Assembly (NCBI GenBank): GCA_016808115.1
Contig: JAEQBH010001141.1
Location: 62,001-126,000, forward strand
Length of the DNA: 64,000 nt
Direction of reading: 5' to 3'
From: Tetrastigma voinierianum
Taxonomy: Eukaryota; Streptophyta; Magnoliopsida; Vitales; Vitaceae
Below the pieces are notes generated by a model. The model was not told where the DNA came from, searched no databases, and was given only the letters and a program-made list of their open reading frames with translations. How positions within the stretch are numbered: position 1 is the stretch's first letter; every line of letters begins with the position of its first letter. Position numbers and translations under genes: made by a program. Below, in pieces: positions 9,360 through 21,170 of this stretch.

Positions 9360-12200
9360 CTCGCGCTATGTTTCATACTCCCTTTGTTTCCTTTGCTCGG
9401 TCGACCTTCCACTCTTCGGGATTCCTTCGCCTCATAATTCCTCCCTTGGTTTTTATACTCGAAGCCCCGTATTTCGCTCGATTCGTTTTTGTCCTGCTTA
9501 GTGTCGGGTCCTTCGGCGCGCTCTTTCATCTCCTTGCCCGCGGCCCCTCGCCCGCCGTGGTTTTTCGACGATACGACAAAGCCTGGGTTCGGGCCGTCTG
9601 ATTTCGCTTGTGATCGTTTGCTTACGCCATGGGTCCGACCGCTTCTTCCTTTCATAAGACGATGATTCTTCTCGCTGATGCCTGGGCCCCGAGCGTGTGC
9701 CGGGGCATTCCCGCCATTGACAGCCGTGGTTGCCTCAACTCCGCTTCCTTCGAGGCGCCTCCCTTCTCGGGTAAAGAAAAGAAGATAAACCCGACAACAT
9801 CCGGCGGGCCTGACTCGGGGACCGCCTCGTCGCATGCCGGCGCGTGGCCCTCAAGAGGTTGGTCCTCTATATGAATCTACTTTCACGAGCTGCACGGCTT
9901 CTTCCGTGTCCAGTATGGACCCCTTGATGTTTTGACATTTTACACCTCCTCCGTGCCCCAAATGTCCAGCTAAGTCGCTTAATAACTACGCTTCCCTCGC
10001 AGATCCTCTCATAAAAGAAGCCCTTCAACATTTTAATATCCGCCCTTCCCGCCAAATGGGCTCCCAATGGTCAGTATTTAGTTGGTTTATTGGTCTTTTT
10101 GTATGACGTAGGGTCGGTGTCCCCAACGTACTTCCTCGTTTCCTCCATCTTTTCACCCAATGGCCACTTCACGAGGGTTTTATTTATTTTTCCGTGACGT
10201 CGGCCCCCTCTCGTGATCTCTGATCTTCCTTCTTCACACCCCACATGAAAGCACGATATTTCTTCGTTAAGGGTTCCAACTCGGGAGGCGACACTCGATG
10301 ATACCCCCGGTGTGCCTGAAAACGGAGTGCCCTCACCCGGGTGGAGTGCTCGTATTATTTTTTGCTTGATTTGCTCGAAAGACGACGAACACTCGACCTT
10401 GCTTTCTTATGCTTCCCGCATGTTCCGCTCTTAACCTCGGGCCGACAAAGATGTCAGCCGCGGGTCTTGGGCTGCCGAGGAATGCTCGCCGTCTTACGCA
10501 GGTATCGAAAAGCAAAGCCTAACATTCCAGTCTTTCTAATTTAGCCATCGCGACGCTCTAATCGCTCGAGGCCCCCGCTCTTTCTAACCCTTGAGTGTTT
10601 TCCTGGCCCACCACGTTTGAACACCCTACTGGGGTGGGAGAGATTTTAGTTCATCTGGGGGCGACGCCTTCAGAAGCCCCCGCAAGGCGAAGAGGAAAAA
10701 GCCCCCCGGAGCGTCCCATTCTGGCTCCGCCCAAAGTCTAAGTCAAGTGTTTTCTCCTTCTCCTGTTCTGAACCGCAGAGGGCACGCCGTCACTCGGGCC
10801 TGGCTCCGGGACATGGGCTGCAGTCCCCCTTCTCCCGTCCACGAGCCGCTGGTCGCGCTCTCCGACCGACCTTTACTAACTTCCCTAAGCCCGCCGCCGC
10901 AAAGGGTCTTTCTAAGTGCAACCGCCGCTCTCTCGCTGACTCCGCGCCCGCGATTACCGTGGCGGAATCCGCCTTCTCGACAATGCCAAGTCACTTCCTG
11001 GGACATGAGCCGTAAAAGAAATCGAAGCAAAATCCGTGCAATCGTGGCTTTTCGCTTCCTCTAGTGCCGCCGAACTTCGCAGCGAAATGCCTCCATTCTC
11101 CGTGAGTCCGATATCGGGGTCAAAGGAATTGCCGTGTGGCTTTCTCTCTTCCGAGCGGGCCGAAGTCGTAAGAACGAGCCGCGATCAGCTTGTCCAAGAA
11201 ATAGAATCCGCTTTAAGTCTCATCTAAGCACACTTCATTTTCCGCCACATGCCGGGGCAGAGAATAGAGAGAACGAGGTTCAAGCGCCACGAAGGCCGAG
11301 GGTGAGTCTCTGGAGGTTAGGTGAGCCCAGCCACACAGCTGGTCGAGACCCTGAGGCTGAGATCCGGTCCAAAATGAGCTTCAAATGGTTGGGTGGAGGA
11401 GCTCATCACCTCCCGAGGCGTGCAACTTGACTCGTGAGTCGCTGTGGCTGCCTGTGAGTCCTGGAAGAAAGAGCAACTGGAATCGCGCCATGTCGCGGAA
11501 ACAGGTGGCATCGCTCGAGATCTGCTCGTTTTTAGAGTCAAGCTCTAAGAGCTTTGTCGCAGATACCAGCTGGCTAATGCACATATCATGCTTAGACTCA
11601 TCATGAAAAACACTGTCTTTCCAGCATGAGAACAGGTTGTCAAATAATCATAGATCCGGTCAAACCGCAAGTCTGCACTCCGTTTCTCATCAGTATGTCG
11701 TCAAGGCTTACTGATCTGGATCAACTCATCCCAGTTACAGAGGCTAGTGGTCTCCCATGTTATCCCACCTCGATTCATCTCTGCTCGAGATCTTCCTTAC
11801 TTCCATCTTCCTGATGTTCAGATCTCTGACTTATTGAAACGCTTCTCCCATGCCTGATCCCCCTCTTTACGTCGTCTACAATCAATACTCCTTTCTGGTC
11901 GAGAAAATCATCTTTGAAGTTTCAGTACTCAATCCAGAGTGCGCCTTCATATCTTTTCCTGGGATCTGTGCAACCATCAGCTGTCCCCGAGGTTTAGATC
12001 CAGAATATCACTGAAATTCTTATTATTGTGTCCCGCTTTGAATTTGCTCGCTCCACTGGTATCTGATGGGCGAGGTCACTGTCAGATCGTTCCATGGCCT
12101 CTGATGTCCCCATTCGCGGTACTCATCCGTCCTCCACCGCAGCGGCGCGCCCGGGTGTCTCGTTCTGCAGAGGCTAGCCGAGCTCGCCTTTAAATGCTGG
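9360..12200 (+). pseudogene. Antisense ORF of the Tat element (Transposase_28-like), broken
   Basis: This is read on the plus strand, opposite to gag-pol. The best part lies at about 9985-10300, where neighbouring frames give PLIKEALQHFNIRPSR, WSVFSWFIGLF, HEGFIYFSVTSAPS and HMKARYFFVKGSN. This follows the pattern of the plant 'putative gypsy type transposon' family (Transposase_28, PF04195): FPLHPFIxxVLxHFxxAPxQLxPN, then FYYFSAR, then WKGRYFFVSG. Downstream (10.75-11.6 kb) are basic and Ser/Pro-rich pieces and a Glu/Ala-rich stretch that could be the coiled-coil C-terminal part seen in such proteins. At least six frameshifts break it. Its role in retrotransposons is unknown. From 11.6 to 12.2 kb I see no convincing motif. 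Confidence 0.55.
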
Positions 12201-14075
12201 TGGAAGAGTCGATGTACACCGCTGAGAGCTCTGGTCCATGTAGTTGGCGTAGGAGCCCGCCACGCGACAAGAGCTCAACCGTGAATCGAGGGGAAGAGTT
12301 TCGTCAATGTGAGTAGTAGAACTCGTCAGAGTGAATCGCTGGGCGTGAGCTCGCCACGCGACATTAGTAGTGAGCCTTCGTCCATGGAATTGAGGGGAAG
12401 AGTCACAATGTGGGAGTAGTGGGAACTCGCCAGTGAACTGCTGGGAAGAGCTCGCCGAAGATCAGTTGTAAGAGCTCGCCCATAAAGTGGGTCAGAGCTT
12501 CGCCGTAGAGCTGCTAAAGAGCCGCCGGAAGACTGCTGTAAGAGCTCGCCCATAAGTAATGGGGAGTCATCGTAGAGCCGCTGGGAAGAGATCGCCTATG
12601 TGAATCAAGCCGCGTGAGCTCTAATGCGTGAGTCAGTAGGAGCTCGTCCGTGTAAATTGAGGGGAAGAGCTTATCAATGAGTAAGTGGGAACTCGCGAGT
12701 AGAACTGTTGTAAGAGCTCGTCAGAAGATCACAGAAGAGTCACCATGTAAGTAATGGGGCTCGCCAGTAGTAGCCGCTGGGAAGAGCTTCGCCAGAAGAT
12801 CATGTAAGAGCTCGCCCATGTGGCAGCAATAGGAGCTCGCCAGCAGAGTCGCTGGGAAGAGCTCACAAAGATCGCTGTGAAGAGCTCGCCCATGGGCAAT
12901 AGGAGCTCGCCAGTAGCTGCCGGGAAGAGCCGTCAGAAGATCGTTGTAAGAGCTCGCCCATGTAAGTAATAGAACCGCCAGTAGAGCCGCTGGGAAGAGC
13001 TCGTCAGAAGACCGTTATAAGAGCTCGCCCATTGTAAGTAATGGGGAGCTCGCCGTGTAGAGCCGCCGGGAAGAGCTCGGCCGTGAAGACCAAGCAAGAG
13101 CTCGCCCATGTGGCACAGAGAGCCTCGCTGCGCAGGAGCTCATGGGAAGAGTCATCAGAAGACTTTAAGAGCCGCCCGCGGCACAGGAGCTCACAGTAGC
13201 CGCTGGGAAGAGTCGCCGCACGCTGTAAGAGCTCGCCCATAAGTACAGGGAGCTCGTCAGTAGTAGCCGCCGGGGAAGAGCTCGTCAGAAGACCGGCTGT
13301 GAAGAGCTCGTCCATGTAAGTAATGGGAGCTCACAGTAGCCGCTGGGAAGAGCTCGTCAGCGGATCAGTTGTGAAGAGCTCGGCAATAAGAGCTCGCCGT
13401 AGCTGGGAAGAGCTCGTGCAGATCGTTGTAAGAGTCATTCATGTAAGTGATGTAATTCCTGCCGTATTGCCGAAGAGTCACACCGCCGTAAGAGCTCGCC
13501 CATGTGCGCAATGGGGAGCTCATCGTGAGCGCCGCTGGGAAGAGCTCGCCGTAGATCGTCAGAAGAGCTCGCCCATAAGTAATAGGAGCTCGTCAGTGAG
13601 TCAAGTAAAGCAGCTCGCCAGAAGACACCACAGACGCCCATGTAAGTACGAGTTTCGCTGTAGAGCTGTTGGGAAGAGCTCGTCAGGAAGACTGTTGTAA
13701 GAGCTCGTCCATGTAAGTAATAGGAGCTGCCGTAGAGCTGGTTGGAAGAGCTTCGTCGTAGATCGCAAAGAGTTTACCATGGGCAATAGAGCCGCTGCAG
13801 CTGCCGGAAGAGCTCGCCGTAGACTGGTTGCTGTAAGAGAGTTTCGCCCATGTAAGTGGTTGGGAGTCGCTGTGTAGAGCTGCTGTAGAGCGCCGCCGTG
13901 AAGATCAAGCAAGAGCTCGCCCATGGGTACAGAGCTCGCCAGTAGAGCTGTTGGGAAGAGCTCGCCAGGAAGACTGTTGTAAGAGTTCGCCCATGTGCAC
14001 AGAGTTTGCCAGTACTGCTGGGAAGAGCCACAGCATCGCTGTAAGCATTCTCTCGCCTCGCAAATAATAGGAGCC
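12200..14075. repeat. Satellite-like tandem array, unit about 73 bp
   Basis: About 1.9 kb is filled by an imperfect unit made of the blocks GGGAAGAGCTCGTCAGAAGA, TCGTTGTAAGAGCTCGCCCA, TGTAAGTAATGGGAGCTCGC and CAGTAGAGCCGCT, roughly 25 copies. Copies differ mainly by small losses and gains of bases. AGAGCTCGCC is the most frequent word, so SacI-type GAGCTC sites recur two to three times per unit. The array lies between integrase and the 3' LTR of the Tat element, where this lineage is known to carry variable tandem repeats. Confidence 0.9.
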
Positions 14076-14690
14076 TGCCAAAGGAGCAACCCGGTTTCAA
14101 GGTCAGTGGGCCTCATGGCCTAAGCCGAAAGGGATGGGGGTCCCAGCCCATCTCCAGACCTCTGGGAGGCCGCGGCCCGCACAGAGCAGAGAGTCGCCAA
14201 AGGAGCAACCCGGCTCTCGCACTGGTGGGCCCTGATGGCGCCCGTCGAGCGGCGACGCAGCCGAGCTCTGTCTCGACTCTTTCGAGGCGCGTGGCCCCAG
14301 ACAGTAGAGGAGCTCTCTTCAAAGGAGCACCTACCGCGCCGGTGGGCCTCAGATGGCGCCTGCCGAGCTGGCGTAATGAGCGCTTTATCCGACTCTCGAG
14401 GCGCCGTGGCCTGTACGCAGCAGAGGAGCCCGTCAAAGCCGGAGCAACTTGCTCCCGCGCCGTGGCTTGATGGCGGCTCAAGCCGAGTGGCGAGGTAGCC
14501 CGAGCTTGTCCCGACTCTCGAGGCAGCCAGGCCTCAGATGCAGTGCAGGAGCTCGTCAAAGGAGCACCGGGGTTTCGGCGCGTGCCTCATGGCGTTCAAG
14601 CCGAGTGGCGATGTAGCCTGAGCTTGTCTGACTCTTTGAGGCGCCGCGGGCCTGGCGAGTAGAGGAGTCGCCAAAGGGGGACCGAGACAA
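14076..14690. repeat. Second tandem array, unit about 118 bp, five copies
   Basis: The word CAAAGGAGCA(AC) marks the start of copies at about 14080, 14196, 14319, 14435 and 14555. Each copy also has a GTGGGCCTCATGGCG-like block, a GACTCTCGAGGCGCC-like block and a GAGTAGAGGAG-like block. It directly follows the 73-bp array and is GC-rich. It belongs to the same Tat 3' region. Confidence 0.85.
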
Positions 14691-15094
14691 AGGTGACTTT
14701 CAAAGCAAGTGCTGAGGCTTTAGTGAATTGAAACACCTCAGAGGCAATTCCTCAAAAAAGGCATAAAAAGGACGTAAATCATTATTATTAATGCCGATGA
14801 AGGAGAATTCTAACTATCATGTGAGTTTCCCAATATTTCGGCCTCTTTATAAATGGTGGTTCTGTTGCCTTTGTATCTTATAAAGCTTTCGGAGATTCTG
14901 CCATCACAAAGTGGCCTGATGGAGTTCACCCGACTTGATGCTCGCCGGCTCTGGAGTGCTTTGGCTGAACTCCTTCCTCGACCCTCGGATCACCCTCTCG
15001 AGTCGTGTTTTCCCTGCCTCCTTTAATGGGAGTCATGTTATTCCCAAATTTCATAGGGAATGCGTCTGGAGGGGTGGTGCCTCCTCATACTGGG
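14691..15094. other. Tat 3' region without recognised coding
   Basis: Mixed sequence between the 118-bp array and the pyrimidine tract. I see no protein motif. TTTATAAATGG at about 14848 would be an acceptable plus-strand TATA box but nothing shows that it is used. Confidence 0.4.
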
Positions 15095-15302
15095 CTTCTC
15101 TCTCGTTTTTCTTTTTATCTTCTTTCCTCCTCCTTTTACCTCTTCTTCCCTCCTTTCTTTCTCCCCTTCTTTCTTCTTCCACAAATTTTCTATCCGCTTC
15201 TTTTTCGTCTTTCTCCTTGTCTCCTTCTCTTCTCCTCTTTCTTTCTCCCTTCTTTCTTCTTCCACACTTTCTCTATCCGCTTTTTTTTTTTTTTTTTTTT
15301 TT
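15095..15302. repeat. Pyrimidine/purine tract with an 82-bp duplication
   Basis: About 200 bp of nearly pure CT on the plus strand (AG on the element's sense strand), ending in a T run. A segment with CTTTCTTCTTCCACA and TCTATCCGCTT occurs twice, at about 15155-15210 and 15237-15285, spaced by about 82 bp. All open frames here are by-products of the low-complexity sequence. It lies just past integrase in the Tat element. Confidence 0.85.
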
Positions 15303-15839
15303 TGGAGCAAAGCTTGCTCAGATCGAAAGCTGAGATGTGTAATCAAGGACACCCAACGATTGTAATCGAATATGATCTTACTGGGAATAAAGGGAGATTT
15401 TTATTTTTATGAATTTTCCTACTGTGTATGCTCTCTTATATATCCGAATCAGGTGAGATACTAAATTACCTGCTGCATGCTCGACCTTCGCTCAAGTACG
15501 AGACTTGATATGGTCTTGGCTATAAACCTAAGGCCTACCGATAGGAACGCTTGTGTGCTCCACGCCCATGTGTCGAAGGTTTTCCCTCCCTCTCGCTTGG
15601 AGCTCATAATTACCCCGGTCCGGGACACTCGCATATGTAAGGACCCTTCCCAATCAGCCTAGTTTCCCCATGTGTTGGATTCTTCTTTGCCGCGTAGTTT
15701 TTAAGCACTAAACTCCGCTGTAACTTCCGGGCTTGACTCTTCGTCAGAGTGCCCGGCCTTCCTTCATACTCTTCCTCGCGGCACTGGGCTGACCTGCTCA
15801 CGTTTTTCATCCAGTAGTTCCAAGTTCAGACGCAGGGCC

Positions 15840-16650
15840 TCGCCATTTTGTTCCTCCGATGCTAACTCGACTCTAGTGACTTTATTCCCACCTCTTCAAC
15901 ATGGGCTACACACATCGTCGCACATGTGCCAGTGGCAAAATGGGGTCTCCCGAGTTGTCGACTCGTGTCAGTCCCATAGGCCCATAGTACCTCGGGGAGG
16001 TATTCTACCCAACTTCCTTTAAGATCCTCCAACTCGGGCTCCTGCATTTAAGGGTTCTGATGGTGACTTTGGCCCCGTCCGTTTGACTCAAAATACTGGG
16101 ATCAGTAATAATTTTTGATCCCGAGCTCGGCACAAAAGTCTCTGAATTTGGTGTTTTCCATTGCTCCGATACTGTGGCTCTGTGGATGCTAAATCTCAGA
16201 TATGACGCCGCCATACGAAATTACGATTTTCAAGCTCAGAATCGTACAAAGGTTCTACCGCCCACTTGGTGAAATAATCCACCGCGACGACATGAATTTG
16301 CATCGCCCTCGCCGACGGGCGAGGGTCCCACATGTCCAACCCCATCGGGCCAGCGGCCGTGGGTCGGGCAATCGACGCTGGCCTCACTGGCGTGATATTT
16401 CTCGCGCTTCCGCATATTCTCGTGATCTCTTGACTCGTTGGTTGCATCTTGCTATCGCGGGCCGTAGCACTTCGCTCAAACTTCTTTCCCCGCTAACGCT
16501 CGAGCTCCGATATGGTTCCTTAAGAGATATGCCTTCACGTACTCTCTTAGCACGTATTCGTTGTCCCTCTCCCGCGATATTTCAGAAAGGTGCGAAGAAT
16601 CCCTCGCTTGTAAAGGCTTCCTTTCGTGATCGGTAACCCGAAGACCTCAC
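15840..16650 (-). pseudogene. Tat integrase, broken
   Basis: Integrase joins the cDNA to the host chromosome. On the minus strand the frames give AAGPMGLDMWDP and VVAVDYFTKWAVEPL (about 16340-16270), the start of the DDE core with the first Asp. FVWRRHI follows (about 16210), then shifted pieces SSGSKI and TIRTLKC (about 16100-16040, the NRTLLK-like block). Last is EDLKGSWVEYLPEVLWAYGT at about 16030-15970, the family block LxxxKGxWxEELPxVLWAYRTT. The sequence up to 15840 is the C-terminal part. At least four frameshifts are needed to follow the domain. Confidence 0.8.
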
Positions 16651-18420
16651 CCTATCTTAGCCGCTTTCTGGTCGTCTGTGGTTCCGCCATTGATATAATC
16701 CCAAATAAGGTCCATCCGGCTTCTACGCGATCCCACTGGGCGACCTCCATGTCGTAAGGGTCGATGAGGGTCTCTCGCTTAGGTATTCGACGCGTTGACC
16801 CGCCGAGATCTTCTGCATGGTCGTATAGTTTCGCTAAGGCGTCAGCCGGCATATTCTCCGTCTGTGGACGGTCACCCGAACCAATACAAACTTTAGCAAA
16901 TTACGAACCTTTCGAGATATGTAACCATCGTCTCCACTGGGCCTCAGATGTGTCTTCGATCCGCCCTCGACCACCCAAATGAGTCACTGGACTCAAATTC
17001 GGTCGACCTCTAACAAAGGGCGAGGTCGAGGCTCGCTATGACCGCTCATACTCTGGCCGTTGTCAGCCACTAACCCAAAACCGGAAAAGGATCTGGGCCG
17101 TATATCCCTTCCTGGTGAGGTGGGATTGGGCCTACTCCGTCCCCGCGGTTCGAGGCCCGTCTACAGGAGCTCACACGGGGAGGTCGTCCTCCCGACCGTG
17201 GGTTCAGCAAGCCTCTATTGGAGGAATTTCCATGACGAAGCCCACAGACCCGCCCCTTTATGGCGCTCTCGCTCACTGATTAACTCGCAATTTACTACCA
17301 CTCACGCCTTCCGGAGACTTCCGGCTTGTACTATTCATTGGGTACTCAATGGAATTCTGGCCAAGGTGAGCCCGAAATGTGGACTGAGTTTCCGGCCGTC
17401 ACCGCTAGTATCAATTTTTCCATTCCTAGTACCTCTCCGCTCTCTTCATGCCTCGACCGCAGTAGTAAACCTGGTGCCGGACTCCGCTCTTTGTATCTGA
17501 CACGGCACGTGACCGGTTGAGAACCGATACGCTAAGTATAAAGTGAGGAGTTCTCCTTCAAGTGGACTTACTAGAAACTGAGGAGAGCGTAGTATGTTTT
17601 TAACGCGATGAATGCTTCTTCGCATTTTTTCGGGTCCCACTCGAGCGCTTCTTTAGAACTTGGAAGAAAGGGCTTCAGATTTATCACTTGCTCCGATCAA
17701 CCGGCTTAAAGCCGCAACCCTTCCCCGCCGGGCCGGACCTCCTTTATTCCCGCCAAGGGGACGCATGTCGAGCAATGCTTTTTTGTTTGAGTCCGATCTC
17801 GTTTCGATCCCTCGTGGTTAACCATGAAACCCGTGAAATTTTTTTCTACTGATACTTAAGGCGCATTTAGCCGTTCAAATATATTATAATCTCTGATCCG
17901 GAATGCCCTGAGAGAGACGAAAGGACATGGAGATCTGACCAAGTGGATTTTACCAAAGATGTGTCGCCTATGTATACCCATCAGTTGCGCCTATCCGCCT
18001 TTGGAACCGCTCACTAGTCTCTCGGTAGGTCAAGCCCCAGATTCTGAAGTCCAAACGCAGATTACCCGGAGCAACAAAGAGGTTCCTTGCAGCTTGATTT
18101 AATGAAGTCTTTTCGTCCCCGGGTCCATGCTGATTTGATTGTACTCTGAAAAATAATCCATAAATCGTAGTGGCCAGGGTTCGTGGCGCCCACGATGAGG
18201 TCGATTCTCGTGTAGGAAACCGCCCTTCGCACGCTTTGTTTATGTCGCTGAAGTCGATGTAGAGTCGCCATTTGCTTAGCTTTTGACTTCAGCACAACGC
18301 TACTAGCCACTCGGGTATTCCACCTCTCTTATCGCCTCCCGCTTGAGGAGGAGCTTGTCACTCCACATCATGGCCTCGCTTTCTCCGTGCGGCTCCTACA
18401 GTTGCTGACCGGTTTAAAGG
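16650..18420 (-). pseudogene. Tat reverse transcriptase and RNase H, broken
   Basis: Reading right to left on the minus strand: VVLKSKAKQ, RIDLIVGAT and GRKDFI (18300-18090) are the first RT motifs. GATYRETSERF then leads into VYIGDTSLVKST (about 17970), the catalytic box, where the family has YIDD; the first Asp of the pair reads as Gly. KFHGF, ALLDMR and LAGIKEVR follow (17850-17720), then the SPQFLVSPLEGELLTLYLA block (17590-17540) opening the RT/RNase H connection. AIKGRV (about 17260) precedes RNase H, whose core is hard to follow. NMPADALAKLYDHAE (about 16850-16810) closes it, and RRIPKRETL leads to the spacer before integrase. It is frame-broken throughout and not active as written. 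Confidence 0.8.
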
Positions 18421-18679
18421 AGGGATCGGCGGTTCAACTGGTGAGTGATCATCGTGGGTCGATTCCTCCCATGTCCCGACCGCCCATGCAAAAACATCTT
18501 TATTCTCGCTTCGTGAACCGAGCGGCGGGCGCTCGAGGTTTCCCCGTCAACTTGATCCGACGTAGTTTAGATGTTCCGGTCGCCATCCGCTGATATGGGT
18601 TCCGGGCCTCGAGGGTTCGGTCGGGTGAGTACCGTCGCAGAAGTCAAGTTCGCTCTATACTCACTGCCGACTCTGTTTC

Positions 18680-19447
18680 ATGAGGTCAGCATTCTCCCGC
18701 CACCCGATGATCTCCCGAACCGGTCTCCACCTTACCATCATTGAATTCGATCACTGGGCGTGTGTCGAGGGGATGGCTTATTAAGGCTGAGGGAGGGTCT
18801 CGCTCAGCAAAGATATTATAGGCCGGGACGCAAGGCCCACTATAAGGGAACCTTGTCGTCACAAGCGCTCTCAAGTGTGGGGGTTCTCCCAGGTCACACC
18901 CGCCGACCGAGCCCAACGAGAACACCTTCTCCCAAAATCCCCGTATGTGTGTCGACGGGGCCCAGCTTGCCTCTCCATCACCCATTTTATCGAAGGTCGA
19001 CGCGAAGATGATGTCACCAACTCCCATTATCAATTAAAACCCTATGAACTGCGGGTATTGGCCACACCGTACGTACTACCGGTCGCCATGAAGGCCGCAT
19101 CCTTCCGTGATCTCGAGTCCGAGAACGTGATGGTAGTGTCGATTCGCGGCACTTTAGACACTACTTGTATTTCCCCCATGTCCGCTGATCTCATGCTCCG
19201 TAGGTGGGCTTTTCGAGCCGAACTAGATTCTCCTCCTCCAGCGAATCCTCCCGAGATCACCTGGATTTCTCCTGTGGGCCGCCGGGTGTCAACGTTGGTC
19301 CGTCGCACGGCGCCGAGCCGGGGCCTGATTATGGTTCCGCGCCACTCAATGGATTCCTCAGCTTGATTCCCGGAGATATGAAACGCCAAGATATCCACAC
19401 TGTATCGTATATTCTATTTCTTCTTAGTTGTATACAATAGTTGGCAG
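18680..19447 (-). pseudogene. Tat gag C-terminus and aspartic protease, broken
   Basis: Starting at the nested insertion on the minus strand: EEIEYTIQCGYL (about 19420-19390, the LKEEIExLIxxGYL spacer after the gag zinc-knuckle region). Then come RRPTGEIQVISGGFAGGGES and ARKAHLRS (about 19290-19190) and TITFSDS (about 19130), the standard Tat motif string before protease. The protease itself shows IIFASTFDKMG at about 19005 (family: VDTGSSADIIFxxxxxKMG), then GEPPHLRALVTTRF, PCVPAYNI and DHRVA. The DTG box itself falls in a damaged stretch. The enzyme would cut the polyprotein. Confidence 0.8.
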
Positions 19448-21170
19448 TGATTGATTAATGCCCAAAAAGCGGTAATTTCAACCCTATTTAGATAGGTTTT
19501 GAGTGCCATACATTAATCATGTCATTTATACCAATTGAAGTGTTCTAGTCTCTTTAGTAACACTTATGCCATTTAGAGGGTATTTTTGGTTGTTTTGTAG
19601 GCTTGCACACTTTGGAGTTCAATTTCAATACAGCTGATGAATCATGAAGTCAAATTCAAGTCCAAATGAACAACCAAATTTCTAATCAATGAGAAAATCA
19701 AGGCAAAGTGAAGAAAATTGATGCAAAGAGAAGAAAGGAGGAAGATCAACAAGTTTCCTGGAATTTCGCTAGAGTTGCGAAAAATTACTAGGATTGCGAA
19801 AATTTCTTGCTGAACCTTAATGTAAAAATTTCGCAACCTAGTTTTAAAAATGCCAACTCGCTAGACCACTCCAAATTTCGCTTAGCACCGCTCCTGCGAA
19901 AAATAATTGATTTCGTCAGTAATTTGCTATTTAGCGAATCTCTTCGCTAGTTAGCGAAATTCACCCACCCTTAGTTAAATTTTGTTTTCGCTTAGACTGC
20001 TGATTTCGCTAATTAGCGAAATTCTTTCAAATTAGCTTAAAATCGATGCCTCGTCATGCTTTGTAATTAATGCCAAACCGCCTCCAAACTTGGTGTATTA
20101 CTTAATTGGTCCATAACTTAGTAGCCAATTTCATAGTTTTGGTATTTTCATGCCTTGAGGTGGCCTATATAGTTCCTTGTTTTGTAAACTAAGTAACAAT
20201 TCTTGGAACAATTCGAGGAGAGAAGATATTTTTGTAAGTTTTCATTTTGTACATAAAGTCTTTTATTTTAGGTTTTGCTTTATTTCTTTTCTCTCTTCTC
20301 TCTCCTCTTCTATTACTTTCTATTGCCAAACACCCTCTTGGAGCACGATTAACTCAAGATGCTTGGCTAAGCCCCTTTCTTTGAAGAGGGAATAAGCTAG
20401 TTTGGCGCGGGGCATACGATGTTGTCCCTCACTAAAAGCCTACGGTGTAGTGGTATTTACGGCCCTTATATTCTCAAACATGGTTGCATAACAATGTTAT
20501 CGATTTGGCCAATACTCCATGCTTTTTATGATCCAAACAGATATTCAATATAGAGTAGATCATGATTCTTTAGGATGGTCTTTACTTATTCTAAAATGAT
20601 ATTTTTATATGCCAGTTTCTCAAATTGCACAGATAGCATTTAATGTTATCGATTCGGGCTAATACTCCATGCTTTAGACCGTGATCTTTAGATGGTCTTT
20701 ACGAGCCTCCGAGATGATATTAAATGTTGTGGTTTCAAACAAGAAGGGGCCATAACCGCATGCTACCCTCAGACACTCAAATAGGAGTTGCTCTACGGGT
20801 GAGGTTTGCTAGTTAAACATGATCCATATCAAAGTGGACTACAGTCGCTTGGTCATAACGCGAGGATAAAACCCGAGGACACTTGTCATTCTAATCCTTG
20901 CCAAGTTAGTGACCTAAATCTTCAAAGTTAACTTTTTCACTCTTACTTTCGCTTTTACAATTTCCGCTCTAAACCATTCCCACTGCTAAAACACAATTCC
21001 AAAGAGTCCAAATAGAAAGCCTTACCTTCGTGCAATCGATGCAAAACCATTTTTAGGGATGAAAACCCATCCTCGTGTTCGAATTAGTCTCACTATACCG
21101 CAAAGTAGCTTGACTACGGCAAAGAGTAGGAACTTAGGTGTATATAAATTTTGTTGATTTTAGCTCACCC
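19448..21170 (+). repeat. Athila-like 5' LTR
   Basis: It starts TGATTAATGC at 19452 (or four bases earlier). Shared blocks with the 3' copy include TTTAGATAGGTTTTGA, ACACTTATGCCATTTAGAGG, GTATTTTTGGTTGTTTT, TCAAGGCAAAGTGAAGAAAA, GAAATTTCGCTAGC-type words and GTGTATATAAATTTTGTTGA near the end. It contains a cluster of TTTCGCTA/TAGCGAAA inverted words at 19765-20030. TGGCACGC just after the end (about 21177) could be a damaged TGGCGCC primer-binding site. Confidence 0.8.

Noticed and set aside
9320..9835. 171-codon open frame on the minus strand
   Set aside because: It lies in the GC-rich 3' part of the Tat element, has no motif, and overlaps plus-strand pieces of the antisense ORF. Composition explains it.
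12200..14075. Regular repeats resembling a CRISPR array
   Set aside because: Units are directly tandem without unique spacers, copies are degenerate, and the context is a plant retroelement.
13004..14559. Several open frames of 100-171 codons on both strands
   Set aside because: They are products of the 73-bp and 118-bp tandem arrays, with repeating peptide words and no domain.
14935..15412. Open frames rich in Phe, Leu and Ser, or Lys and Glu
   Set aside because: Translations of the CT tract in different frames; low complexity only.
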